64,000 nucleotides of DNA from Sphingomonas sp. LT1P40 (lineage in GTDB: Bacteria; Pseudomonadota; Alphaproteobacteria; Sphingomonadales; Sphingomonadaceae), in assembly GCF_036663835.1 (NCBI RefSeq), contig NZ_JAXOJT010000001.1:1674001-1738000 (forward strand), in the 5' to 3' direction. The stretch's first letter is position 1, and each line of letters starts with the position of its first letter. A model generated the notes under the pieces. The model ran no database searches. It saw only the letters and a list, made by a program, of their open reading frames with translations, and had not been told where the DNA came from. Below, in pieces: positions 17,683 to 26,082 of the stretch. The position numbers and the translations under genes are program-made.

Positions 17683-17797
17683 CACGCTCGCATTCCACCA
17701 ATATCCGCCGCTAATTGTGCTTCCGATTTTGCAGGGTTCATCGGTTGCAACAACCTCGCGGACAGATTTGCTAAAGCATGGGGCTAATTACTGGCCT

Positions 17798-18868
17798 TCA
17801 AAACCCGCCCAACCGCGCAAACCGGTCGCGGTGATACGCGGTATTCCCCCATTGCTGCTCCAATACGCGCATCCGTTTCAGGACGAACCCGGCGTCATAT
17901 TCATCGGTCATACCGATGCCGCCGTGGAGCTGGATCAGTTCGCGGCTCATCAGATGGCCGACCTCATTGGCCTTGCCCTTGGCCAGCGATGCGGCCTGGC
18001 GCGTATCCGCTCCGCTGTCGATTGCCGCCAAGCCCACCTCGACGACCGACCGCATTACCTCGATCTCGCTGAACAGGTTCGCCATGCGGTGCTGGATCGC
18101 CTGGAACGTCGCCAGCACCTGTCCGAACTGCACGCGCTGTTTCAGATAGGCCAACGTCGTGTCGAATGACTGTCCGGCCATGCCCAACATTTCCGCTGAG
18201 GTCAGGATCGCGGCGCGGTCGAGCACCTTGTCCAGCAGCGCATCGCCGCCATCCGCCAGCCTGTCCGCCCCCGCGCCGTCGAACGCGACATCGGCATGGC
18301 TGCGGAAATCGACCAGATGGCGGCGCGTTACGGTGACGCCCGCCCCGGCCTCGACCAGATACAGGCCGTCGCTCGCGGCGACCACGAACAGCCCCGCACT
18401 GTCGCCCTCGGCCACGAACGCCTTGGCCCCGGACAGCGTGCCGCCCTCGACCTTCGCGGCGATCCCCGCCGGATCGTGGCGCGGCCCTTCGTCCACCGCC
18501 AGCGTCGCCACCAGTTCACCACTGGCGATACGCGGCAGATACTTCGCCTTCTGCGCGTCGCTCCCGCCCAGCAAAATCGCCGATGCGGCCGCCGCCGACA
18601 CCGCCAGCGGGCTGGCCGTCATCGTCTTGGCCAGCTCCTCGATCACCAGCCCCAGGCTCAGCCAGCCGAAATCGCTGCCGCCATGCGCCTCGGGGATGAT
18701 GATCCCGGTCCAGCCCATTTCGGCCATCGTCGAATATGCGCCCGCGTCGAACCCGGCGGCGGTGTCGGCATCGCGCACCTTGCGCCACGCGTTTACCGGA
18801 CTCTCGTTCGTCGCCCAATCGCGCGCCATGTCGCGCAGCATCGTCTGTTCTTCGGTCAGAACGGCCAT
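17798..18868 (-). CDS. acyl-CoA dehydrogenase, small-subunit type
   Basis: A 356-residue ACAD that is shorter and more divergent than the classic enzymes. It has MGWTGIIIPEAHGGSDFGW in the N-terminal domain, RVQFGQ.LATFQAIQHR in the C-terminal domain and LHGGIGMTDEYDAG near the end. The middle domain lacks the usual MTEP.AGSD motif. This is the pattern of the small subunit of heteromeric ACADs such as pimeloyl-CoA dehydrogenase PimD or steroid ChsE-type enzymes. It is encoded downstream of a matching 403-residue large subunit and probably forms an alpha2beta2 complex with it. ATG 18868 has GAGGGAA upstream. Confidence 0.9.
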   Translation of the reverse strand: MAVLTEEQTMLRDMARDWATNESPVNAWRKVRDADTAAGFDAGAYSTMAEMGWTGIIIPEAHGGSDFGWLSLGLVIEELAKTMTASPLAVSAAAASAILLGGSDAQKAKYLPRIASGELVATLAVDEGPRHDPAGIAAKVEGGTLSGAKAFVAEGDSAGLFVVAASDGLYLVEAGAGVTVTRRHLVDFRSHADVAFDGAGADRLADGGDALLDKVLDRAAILTSAEMLGMAGQSFDTTLAYLKQRVQFGQVLATFQAIQHRMANLFSEIEVMRSVVEVGLAAIDSGADTRQAASLAKGKANEVGHLMSRELIQLHGGIGMTDEYDAGFVLKRMRVLEQQWGNTAYHRDRFARLGGF

Positions 18869-18898
18869 TGTAGATTCCCTCGTCGTCCTCCGCTCCCC

Positions 18899-18981
18899 CG
18901 TCATCCCAGCGAAAGCTGGGATCTCCTACCGCGAGGGAAACGCTCAGTGCCACCAGACCCCAGCTTTCGCTGGGGTGACGG
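18899..18981. repeat. inverted pair of short palindromic repeats
   Basis: Two ~26-bp inverted copies (18899-18924 and 18957-18981), each holding the palindrome CCAGCGAAAGCTGG flanked by GTCA.CC. They lie between the two ACAD genes of one operon and touch the stop codon of the large-subunit gene. They could set relative expression of the two subunits through RNA structure. Confidence 0.8.
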
Positions 18982-20193
18982 CTATTGATGATCCAGCATC
19001 CGCAGTATCTGCTTGGCGATCACGTTGTTCTGGATCTCGGTCGATCCGCCGTAGATTGTCGTCGCCTTGCCGAACAGCCAGCCGCGCACGCCCTGCAACT
19101 CGGCGGCGGAGAAGCCTTCGCCCTCCCAGCCCAGCCCTTGCATCCCCTGAATCTCGATCATCAGCTCGGCGCGTTCCTGCCCCAGCTTGGTGCCGACCGT
19201 TTTCAGGATCGAGGAGACTTCGGACACCCCGCCGACCGCCTTCGATTCCGCCTGAACCCGCATCGCGGTCAACAGGAACGCGCGCCAGTCCATCTCGAAC
19301 TTGGCGATCCGTGCTCGCAAATCCGGATCGGCGATGCGGCCCTCCGCATCCGAACCGACATATTTCTTGGCCATGTCCGACAACGACGGCCCACCCATGC
19401 GGAACGCAGACCCGCCGCCCGACAAATTGGTCCGCTCATGCTGGAGCAGCCTTTTGCCGATCGTCCAGCCCTGCCCCTCCGCGCCGACGCGGTTTTCCTT
19501 GGGCACCTTCACATCGGTGAAGAAGGTTTCGCAGAAGGGCGACATGCCGGAAATCATCTGGATCGGCTTCACCTCGACCCCGGGCGCATCCATGTCCATC
19601 AGCAGGAAGGTGATGCCGCCCTGTTTCTGGGTCTTGTCGGTGCGGACGAGGCAGAAGCATTTGTCGGCCCATTGGCCGCCCGACGTCCACGTCTTCTGGC
19701 CGTTGACGAGATAATGGTCGCCTTTGTCCTCGGCGAAGGTCTGAAGATTGGCGAGGTCGGATCCGGCATTGGGTTCCGAATAGCCTTGGCACCACCGGAC
19801 TTCGGCCCTGGCGATCGCCGGGATATGCTCGCGTTTCTGTTCCTCGCTGCCATATTCCAGCAAGGTCGGGCCGAACATCATCACGCCCATGCCGCCGATC
19901 GGGTTCCATGCGCCGATACGGCCCATTTCTTCCTGCAATATCTTGGCCTCGGCACGGCTCAGCCCGCCGCCGCCATATTCGCGCGGCCAGGTCGGGACGC
20001 CCCAGCCCTTGTCGCCCATCGCGCGCCGCCACGCATCCTGTTCGGGGGACAGCTCGCCCGGCCCCTCGACCGCGGACATCGCATTGTCCTTGCCCTTCAG
20101 CGATGCGGGGAAGTTCTGCGCCAGCCATTCGCGCACTTCGGCGCGAAATGCGTCGATGCCGGTTGCCGCCACGGGTTCAGCCACGGTTGCCAT
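18982..20193 (-). CDS. acyl-CoA dehydrogenase, large-subunit type
   Basis: A 403-residue FAD-dependent ACAD. It contains the WP.EYGG motif, YSEPNAGSDLAN for FAD/substrate binding, NGQKTWTSG, and IYGGSTEIQNNVIAKQIL at the end. The Glu of the usual YEGT position is replaced (YGGST), so the base is probably the Glu of LLQHERT, as in isovaleryl-type and steroid enzymes. This fits the large subunit of PimC/ChsE-like heteromers. AAGGAGAG precedes ATG 20193. It shares an operon with 17798-18868 and has the GTATGG motif 44 bp upstream. Confidence 0.92.
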   Translation of the reverse strand: MATVAEPVAATGIDAFRAEVREWLAQNFPASLKGKDNAMSAVEGPGELSPEQDAWRRAMGDKGWGVPTWPREYGGGGLSRAEAKILQEEMGRIGAWNPIGGMGVMMFGPTLLEYGSEEQKREHIPAIARAEVRWCQGYSEPNAGSDLANLQTFAEDKGDHYLVNGQKTWTSGGQWADKCFCLVRTDKTQKQGGITFLLMDMDAPGVEVKPIQMISGMSPFCETFFTDVKVPKENRVGAEGQGWTIGKRLLQHERTNLSGGGSAFRMGGPSLSDMAKKYVGSDAEGRIADPDLRARIAKFEMDWRAFLLTAMRVQAESKAVGGVSEVSSILKTVGTKLGQERAELMIEIQGMQGLGWEGEGFSAAELQGVRGWLFGKATTIYGGSTEIQNNVIAKQILRMLDHQ

Positions 20194-20236
20194 TTTCTCT
20201 CCTTACCGGAGCGATTGCGCCGCTCCGTCCATATTT

Positions 20237-20252
20237 TGAATGTGCGGTATGG
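20237..20252 (+). promoter_or_regulatory. candidate operator, site D of GTATGG motif
   Basis: The plus strand reads TGAATGTGCGGTATGG. Read with the minus-strand ACAD gene, a TTGACG -35-like hexamer (20267-20262) precedes CCATACCGCA by exactly 9 bp, as at site C. The motif therefore falls in the promoter spacer. Confidence 0.5.
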
Positions 20253-20274
20253 CGGGCGTCGCGTCAATCCGGAT

Positions 20275-21774
20275 TCAGCGGCCGGGGCCGCCCAGCGCCG
20301 CATTGTCCATTTCGCGCGCCTTCGCCTCCGCTTCGCGCGCCCGCAAGGCGGCGACATTTTCCTCATGCTTCGCCTGGGTGATCGGATAGAAAATCAGGAA
20401 CAGCGCGCCGAGCGTCCACAGCCCGATCGACATCGGGATATAGTGGAAGGCTAGGCTCTGGATCATCGCGTCGGTCACCTGGCCCGGTGCAGGCTTGTCG
20501 GGAAAATCGGACCAGACCAACAGCTTGCCCGCGAGGAAGATGCCGACCGCAGTGGAGCATTGCTGCATGAAGCTGGCGGCGGCGAAGAACGTCCCCGCCT
20601 CGTGCCGCCCGGTCTTTAGCGCGCTATCCTCGACCACATCCGCCAGCATCGAAGATGTGTTGATGAGGCTGATTGCGACCATCGCGCCATAGACCGCACC
20701 GATCACGAACAGCGTGGGCACCAGCCGGGGATCGCCCGGCACGAAGAACAGGTCATTCGCCGCCAGGAACAGCGGCGAAAGGCCGATTGCGACGCCCAGC
20801 ACCGCGAAGATCATCGAGCTGGTTCGCTTGCCCACCCAGCGCGACATCACCGGGGCGAGCGGCGCGGCGAGCGTGGCGGCGACCAGGCTGTCGATCGTCA
20901 GGATCGCCATTTGCGCGGCGTTGACCTTGAACAGATAGGTCAGAAAAAACAGCTGCGTCGCGCTGTAAAGGCCGATGGCGGAGTATTTGAGCACGCCGAA
21001 GCCGAAGATCGACAGGAAGGCGCGGTTCTTCAGTGCCCCGCCCATCTCACGCAGATGCGTCATCAGCGGCATCGGTTCGCTGCGCACCACCGCCTGACGC
21101 AGATACGGGATGCGGTTGTGCGTGCCGAGCCCGCAGAGCAGGATTGCTACGACGATGGTCAGCGCACCGGCGATGGCGAACCCGGAATAGCCCGCCGGAT
21201 TGAGCTGGCCGCGCGGATAGGCGGCGGTCGCGGCGAAGAAGGTCAGCAGGCAGATCGTCGTGAAACCGTATGTCCCGGCATAGCCGAACCACCAGCGCAG
21301 CCCGAACAGCTTGGTGCGCTCACCATAATCCTCGGTCATTTCCGGGGTCATCGCCGATGTGTTGATCTCGAACGCGCTAATGCACACGCGCGTCATCGCG
21401 GCGGTGGCGAAGATCCACAGGCCGGTCTGGAGGTCGCTCATTCCGCTGGGCGGAAACCATGCCAGCAAGAAGAAGAAGCCGGTCGGGATCGCCGAGCCAT
21501 AAATGAACGGATGCCGCCGTCCCCAGCGGCTGCGCGTATTGTCCGACCAGCGCCCGATCAGCGGATCGGCAACCGCGTCGATAATCAGCGTGCAGGCGAC
21601 GGCGGTAGCGACGATGGAGGCGGAAATGCCGATGATCTGGCTATAAAAGAATAGCAGATAGCTGGTGAAGGCGGCGTTCTTGACCCCGTTGGCGATGGCT
21701 CCGGCACCATAAGTGACGCGCGTTCCGAACGTGATCGGCGGAATTTCAGCCGCACCATCCGCCACCGTCGCCAT
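20275..21774 (-). CDS. GPH-family cation symporter (MelB-like MFS)
   Basis: A 499-residue carrier of the glycoside-pentoside-hexuronide/cation symporter family. It has an early DAVADPLIGRWSDNTRSRWGRRHPFI block (membrane helix 2 and its loop), the diagnostic feature, then about 12 helices and a charged C-terminal tail. Family members import sugars with Na+ or H+, but sphingomonad members beside lipid catabolic genes are often of unknown substrate. ATG 21774 is preferred over ATG 21780 because GCGGAGG lies six bases upstream. It is followed by the ACAD pair on the same strand, with a motif-bearing promoter between. Confidence 0.9.
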   Translation of the reverse strand: MATVADGAAEIPPITFGTRVTYGAGAIANGVKNAAFTSYLLFFYSQIIGISASIVATAVACTLIIDAVADPLIGRWSDNTRSRWGRRHPFIYGSAIPTGFFFLLAWFPPSGMSDLQTGLWIFATAAMTRVCISAFEINTSAMTPEMTEDYGERTKLFGLRWWFGYAGTYGFTTICLLTFFAATAAYPRGQLNPAGYSGFAIAGALTIVVAILLCGLGTHNRIPYLRQAVVRSEPMPLMTHLREMGGALKNRAFLSIFGFGVLKYSAIGLYSATQLFFLTYLFKVNAAQMAILTIDSLVAATLAAPLAPVMSRWVGKRTSSMIFAVLGVAIGLSPLFLAANDLFFVPGDPRLVPTLFVIGAVYGAMVAISLINTSSMLADVVEDSALKTGRHEAGTFFAAASFMQQCSTAVGIFLAGKLLVWSDFPDKPAPGQVTDAMIQSLAFHYIPMSIGLWTLGALFLIFYPITQAKHEENVAALRAREAEAKAREMDNAALGGPGR

Positions 21775-21798
21775 CCACATCCTCCGCCGCTGATTTTT

Positions 21799-21814
21799 GG
21801 AAGATGCGGTATGG
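21799..21814 (+). promoter_or_regulatory. candidate operator, site C of GTATGG motif
   Basis: The plus strand reads GGAAGATGCGGTATGG, between the divergent MFS genes at 21774 (minus) and 21900 (plus). For the minus-strand gene, TTGACC (21829-21824) precedes CCATACCGCA by 9 bp, the same arrangement as site D. Confidence 0.5.
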
Positions 21815-21899
21815 ATGACGACAGGTCAAGCATCCGGTTGATATTCGTGCCCAACTGGAACATGCCGTCAGCGAAGTTCGGAATCGCCGGGGGGCAGGC

Positions 21900-23120
21900 A
21901 TGACATTCGCACACCGCGCAGTTCCCATAGCGTTAGCTGCGGTTCTGATCGACTCGATCGGTTTCGGCATCGTGCTGCCCGTCCTTCCGACCCTCATTGT
22001 CGAGCTGACCGGACAGAGTGTGGCGGAGGCGACGCGTACCGGCGGATGGCTGTTGATCGTGTTCGCGCTCGCGCATTTCTTTGCCGGGCCGATCCTGGGC
22101 AATCTGGGCGACCGTTATGGCCGCCGCCCGGTGCTGCTTGCGGCGATGCTCATCTTTGCGATCGACTACGCGCTGATGGCGTTCGCGCCGACGATCGCGT
22201 GGCTGTTTGCCGGAAGGCTGATCGCGGGGATTGCGGGGGCGGTCTATGGTCCCGCCAATGCGGTGCTGGCGGACGTCACCCCGCCCGAGAAACGTGGTGC
22301 GACATTCGGGCTGATGGGCGCGGCGTTCGGGATCGGCTTTATCATTGGCCCGGCGATCGGCGGGCTGCTGGCGGATTTCGGGCCGCGCACGCCGTTCATG
22401 GTCGCAGCGGCGCTGGCGGCGGGCAATGCGTTCTGGATTTCGATCTGGTTGCCGGAGACACTGGCATCGGAGAATCGCCGCAAATTCGAGTGGCGCCGCG
22501 CCAATCCGCTGGGTGCGTTCAAGCCGTTGCTGGGACTGAAGGGGGCAATGCCGCTGCTGGTCGTCATGTTCATCTGGCAGCTGGCGCATCAGGTCTATCC
22601 CGCGACCTGGGCCTTCTACGCCGAACTTGCGCATGGCTGGGATAGCAAGGCGATCGGCTGGTCGCTCGCGGCATCGGGCGCCGCCATGGCGCTGTCACAG
22701 ATTTTCCTGACCGGGCGCGCGATTGCCGCCTTGGGGGAGACGCGGACCGTACTGATCGGCCTGATCGTCGGGACGCTGGTCTATTTCGGCTATGCGTTCG
22801 CCACAGAGGGGTGGCAGGTGTACGCGTTGCTGACGATCGGGGCACTTCAGGCGCTCGCCTATCCGTCGATCAATGCGCTGCTTAGCCGGATGGTCGATGC
22901 GTCGAACCAGGGGGCATTGCAGGGCGGCATGGCAAGTCTTGCCAGCATCGCCGCGATTCTGGGGCCGCTCAGCCTGACGCAGACGCTCGCCACGGGCGCG
23001 GAACGCGGGTTTCCGGGTGCGGCGTTCCTGCTGGCGTCGGCGCTGACAAGCGTCGCGGTGGTGATCGTTGTGGTGTTCTTGCTGCGGCATCGCACCGACC
23101 TGCCGGACCCGGTTGCGTGA
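21900..23120 (+). CDS. MFS efflux transporter, TetA/TCR type
   Basis: A 406-residue drug:H+ antiporter-like carrier of the 12-helix DHA1 group. It carries motif A as GNLGDRYGRRPVLL after helix 2, motif C-like GIGFIIGPAIGGLLAD in helix 5, and DSIGFGIVLPVLPTLI in helix 1, as in tetracycline-resistance-like TCR/Tet proteins. The substrate is unknown; export of a toxic intermediate is one possibility. It is divergent from the GPH transporter and followed by a GST gene 50 bp downstream. Confidence 0.9.
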   Translation: MTFAHRAVPIALAAVLIDSIGFGIVLPVLPTLIVELTGQSVAEATRTGGWLLIVFALAHFFAGPILGNLGDRYGRRPVLLAAMLIFAIDYALMAFAPTIAWLFAGRLIAGIAGAVYGPANAVLADVTPPEKRGATFGLMGAAFGIGFIIGPAIGGLLADFGPRTPFMVAAALAAGNAFWISIWLPETLASENRRKFEWRRANPLGAFKPLLGLKGAMPLLVVMFIWQLAHQVYPATWAFYAELAHGWDSKAIGWSLAASGAAMALSQIFLTGRAIAALGETRTVLIGLIVGTLVYFGYAFATEGWQVYALLTIGALQALAYPSINALLSRMVDASNQGALQGGMASLASIAAILGPLSLTQTLATGAERGFPGAAFLLASALTSVAVVIVVVFLLRHRTDLPDPVA

Positions 23121-23169
23121 GCGACGCGCAACCCCATCTGTCGGCTGTAAACCGATGGAGACACCTGCG

Positions 23170-23868
23170 ATGATCGACCTGTTCTACTGGCCCACCCCGA
23201 ACGGCCACAAGATCACGCTGTTTCTGGAAGAGGCCGGCACCCCCTATGCGATCCACCCCGTCAACATCGGGCAGGGCGACCAGTTCAAGCCCGATTTCCT
23301 GAAGATCGGCCCCAACAACCGCATGCCCGCGATTGTCGACACCGCCCCCGCCGATGGCGGCGAGCCGGTCAGCGTGTTCGAGAGCGGCGCGATCCTGATC
23401 TACCTCGCGCTGAAGGAGGGCAAATTCTATGGCGACAGCCCGCGTGAACGCACCGACATATTGCAATGGCTGATGTGGCAGATGGGGGGCTTGGGGCCGA
23501 TGGCCGGGCAGAACCATCATTTTAACCGCTATGCGCCCGAGCCGATTCCCTATGCGCAGAAGCGCTATATCGACGAGACCAACCGGCTGTACGGCGTGCT
23601 CGACCGGCAACTGGCGGGCAGGCCGTTCGTCGCGGGGGAGCATTACTCGATTGCCGACATGGCGATCTATCCGTGGATCGTGCCGTACGAGGCACAGAGC
23701 CAGAATCTGGACGATTTCCCGCATGTGAAGCGCTGGTTCGAGGCGGTCGGTGCGCGCCCGGCGACAGTGCGGGCCTATGCCAAGGGCGAGGAAATCCGGC
23801 CCAGCAATGTGACGATGACGGATGAGCAGAAGAAGATACTGTTCGGACAAACGGCGAAGCGCGATTAG
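23170..23868 (+). CDS. glutathione S-transferase family protein (Ure2p/YghU-like)
   Basis: A 232-residue GST. The N-terminal thioredoxin-like half contains FYWPTPNGHKITLFLEEAG and ends with the SVFESGAILIYLA glutathione-binding loop; the helical half has HHFNRYAPE and FVAGEHYSIADMAIYPW. The TPNGHK start is that of the YfcG/YghU nu-class, which often have disulfide-bond reductase activity. ATG 23170 is chosen because GGAG precedes it by nine bases; ATG 23155 would overlap that site. The role within the catabolic cluster is not evident; detoxification of electrophilic intermediates is plausible. Confidence 0.92.
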   Translation: MIDLFYWPTPNGHKITLFLEEAGTPYAIHPVNIGQGDQFKPDFLKIGPNNRMPAIVDTAPADGGEPVSVFESGAILIYLALKEGKFYGDSPRERTDILQWLMWQMGGLGPMAGQNHHFNRYAPEPIPYAQKRYIDETNRLYGVLDRQLAGRPFVAGEHYSIADMAIYPWIVPYEAQSQNLDDFPHVKRWFEAVGARPATVRAYAKGEEIRPSNVTMTDEQKKILFGQTAKRD

Positions 23869-23903
23869 GGCACAAGCCAGCGGGCACCACGGAGGAACGC
23901 GCA

Positions 23904-24434
23904 ATGCGCAGGCGGAACATGCTGGGAATGACCGGGATCGTATCGGCAACCCTGCTGACAGGTGCCGCCCCGGCGACGGTGCCGCGCCGCGATTTGACCG
24001 CGCGAGTGCGACAGGTGGTCGATCTGTATGGAGCCGCATGGAACGCCGGTGACATGGCCGCGATGGCCGCACTCTACACACCCGATGTCCACTGGGTGAA
24101 TATCGTCGGCATGCACTGGCAGGGCCGTGAGGAAGTCGATTACGCCCACCGCGCATTGTTCGAGAACACCTTCAAAGGCGTCACCCAGACGATGGAGGAA
24201 ATCGAGTCGGTAACGCCGATGCCGGGCGGCGGGGCAATCGCGGTGGTGCGCTGGGCCGTTGCGGAATATCGCACCCCGTCCGGTCAGGTTAGTCCGGCCA
24301 GCCGGACCCGGATGTCGCTGACGCTGTTGCCCAAGGGCGATCGATTGCTGATCGCGCATGGTGCGAATATCCAGATTGTCGAGGGCGCGCAGCGATCGGA
24401 CCCGGTTCGACAACGGCGCGAACGCAAGAAGTAG
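23904..24434 (+). CDS. exported SnoaL/NTF2-like protein
   Basis: A 176-residue protein with a possible signal peptide (MRRRNMLGMTGIVSATLLTGAAPA), possibly Tat-like given the RRRN start. The body is a single NTF2-fold domain of the SgcJ/EcaC or DUF4440 kind: YGAAWNAGDMAAMAALYTPDVHWVNIVG followed by strand-rich sequence and a basic tail. Members range from isomerases to proteins of unknown role. It follows a GST gene by 35 bp and ends two bases before the stop of the convergent DUF2256 gene. Confidence 0.85.
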   Translation: MRRRNMLGMTGIVSATLLTGAAPATVPRRDLTARVRQVVDLYGAAWNAGDMAAMAALYTPDVHWVNIVGMHWQGREEVDYAHRALFENTFKGVTQTMEEIESVTPMPGGGAIAVVRWAVAEYRTPSGQVSPASRTRMSLTLLPKGDRLLIAHGANIQIVEGAQRSDPVRQRRERKK

Positions 24435-24436
24435 CG

Positions 24437-24589
24437 TTACGCAACCGGGGTTGCCGCGCCCTGTGATCGGCAGCGGTCGGAGCAATATTTCACACTGTCC
24501 CAGTCACGCGCCCATTTCTTGCGCCAGGCAAACGGGCGGGCGCAGGCGACGCAGATCTTGGTCGGCAGGGTGAGCTTCTTGTGCGCCAC
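24437..24589 (-). CDS. small zinc-ribbon protein (DUF2256)
   Basis: A 50-residue protein with CVACARPF and [17 protein letters not shown], the two-knuckle zinc-binding pattern of the DUF2256 family. The start is taken as the GTG at 24589, one base after the TGA of the SDR gene, with AGGGGTGAG as its ribosome binding site; this suggests translational coupling. An in-frame ATG farther up (24643) would overlap the SDR gene by ~50 bases and adds unconserved residues. The function of the family is unknown. Confidence 0.8.
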   Translation of the reverse strand: MAHKKLTLPTKICVACARPFAWRKKWARDWDSVKYCSDRCRSQGAATPVA

Positions 24590-24590
24590 C

Positions 24591-25385
24591 TCACCCCTTC
24601 CCCGGCCTTCTCGACAGCCCCACATCCAGATGCGCCCCCGCATCCAGCAACAGCGTCTCGCCGGTAATTACCCGGCTGGCGGGATCGAGTAGGTTGACGA
24701 CCGGCCCGGCGATATCCTCAGCATGCGGGGCCATCGCCATCGGGGTCTGGCTGGCGATGAACGCCTCGAACTTTTCGAATGCTTCCTGTGGCATGCGCTC
24801 GCTGAACCAGCCGGTGCCGACATAGCCGGGGGCGACGGCGTTGACGCGGATCGCCGGGGCCAGCACGCGGGCGAGGCTTTTGGTCATCGTAATCAGCGCG
24901 CCCTTTGACGCGGCATAGGCGACCGACGATCCGTTGCCGAACACGCCCGCGACCGATGCGATGCTGACGACCGCGCTCGCTGGGCCTTCGCGCATCGCGG
25001 GCGCGCAGGCGCGGATCATCTGAAACGGGGCTATGGTGTTGAGGCGGTAGATGTCGATGAAATCATCGGCGTTCAACGCGTCCATATCCTCATGATTGGC
25101 GAACTTGGTCTTGCCCGAATTATTGACCAGCAGGTCGATCCGCCCGAACGCATCGAGCGCGGCGGCGGCCAGTGCGCTGCACTGCGCGTCGTCAGCGATA
25201 TCAGCCTGAACCGCGATTGATCCATTGCCGACCTCCGCCGCCAATGCCTCGGCGGCATCGCGGCTGCTGGCATAGTTGATGACGCAACGCACCCCGCGCG
25301 ACCCCAGTTTCCGCACGACCGCGGCGCCGATCCCGGTGCCGCCGCCGGTGACGATCGCCGTCATTCCGTCCATCGCGTCGCTCAT
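24591..25385 (-). CDS. short-chain dehydrogenase/reductase
   Basis: A 264-residue SDR with [10 protein letters not shown] as cofactor motif, NYASSRD after beta-2, NNSGKT in place of [14 protein letters not shown] with the catalytic Ser, and YAASKGAL with Tyr/Lys. The ASSRD segment favours NADP(H). The start overlaps the upstream GST stop as ATGA, so both are made from one message. Its substrate is probably a hydroxyacyl or ketoacyl derivative, judging from the divergent acyl-CoA ligase. Confidence 0.92.
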   Translation of the reverse strand: MSDAMDGMTAIVTGGGTGIGAAVVRKLGSRGVRCVINYASSRDAAEALAAEVGNGSIAVQADIADDAQCSALAAAALDAFGRIDLLVNNSGKTKFANHEDMDALNADDFIDIYRLNTIAPFQMIRACAPAMREGPASAVVSIASVAGVFGNGSSVAYAASKGALITMTKSLARVLAPAIRVNAVAPGYVGTGWFSERMPQEAFEKFEAFIASQTPMAMAPHAEDIAGPVVNLLDPASRVITGETLLLDAGAHLDVGLSRRPGKG

Positions 25386-25996
25386 GCGGCGCTGCTCGGG
25401 CGGGCGGTGACACGGCGGTGCCAGTCGTTCAGGCGCGCCAGCTCCTCGGGCACGCTCAGCCCGATGAAGGTGCCGAAATCGATCGTGGTCAGCAGCAGGA
25501 TATCGGCCATCGTATAATGCTCGCCCACAATGAACGGCGTCTCGCCCAGCGCAGTGTCGCACATCGTCAGCGCGCGCTCCACCAGAACGCGGTTGCTCTC
25601 GCCGAAATCCTTATATTGATGCGGCATCACGCGCGCGGTGAAGGGATGGGTATGGACCCAGATCATGCCGGTCGGCACCATCAGCCGCAACTCGATCCGC
25701 CGGTTCCACATTTCGACGCGGGCGACGTCGATCGGGTCCCGTCCGAACATCGGCGGTTCGGGGTGCAGCGCTTCCAGATAGCGGCAGATCGCAACGCTCT
25801 CGGTCAGCACCGTGCCGCAGTCCAGCTTCAGCGACGGCGTCTGGCCAAGCGGGTTGATTGCGCGATACGCCTCGCTCTTGTGCTCGCCCTTCAGGATCGA
25901 CACGTCCTCGCGCGGCAGGTCGACCCCCTTCTCCGCGGCGAAGATGCGCACGCGGCGCGGATTGGGGGCTGGCATGGTCGAATCGTAGAAGATCAT
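25382..25996 (-). CDS. glutathione S-transferase family protein
   Basis: A 204-residue GST. The N-terminal half has MPAPNPRRVRIFAAEKG and NPLGQTPSLKLDCGTVLTESVAI, which carries the Glu-Ser glutathione contact, and the C-terminal helical half has VGEHYTMADILLL. ATG 25996 follows CAGGAG at good spacing. It is the first gene of a GST-SDR-DUF2256 transcript, divergent from the acyl-CoA ligase, with the GTATGG motif between the two start codons. Confidence 0.92.
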   Translation of the reverse strand: MIFYDSTMPAPNPRRVRIFAAEKGVDLPREDVSILKGEHKSEAYRAINPLGQTPSLKLDCGTVLTESVAICRYLEALHPEPPMFGRDPIDVARVEMWNRRIELRLMVPTGMIWVHTHPFTARVMPHQYKDFGESNRVLVERALTMCDTALGETPFIVGEHYTMADILLLTTIDFGTFIGLSVPEELARLNDWHRRVTARPSSAA

Positions 25997-26017
25997 CGGC
26001 CTCTCCTGATCGTTTTT

Positions 26018-26033
26018 AGAAGATCGCGTATGG
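26018..26033 (+). promoter_or_regulatory. candidate operator, site E of GTATGG motif
   Basis: The plus strand reads AGAAGATCGCGTATGG, preceded by five T as at site C. It lies 22 bp upstream of the GST start and 50 bp upstream of the acyl-CoA ligase start, so it could control both directions. Confidence 0.45.
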
Positions 26034-26082
26034 CAGCGCGCGGCGGTTTCGCCTAGCAGTTCATCCGAATCGAGGAGAGAGG

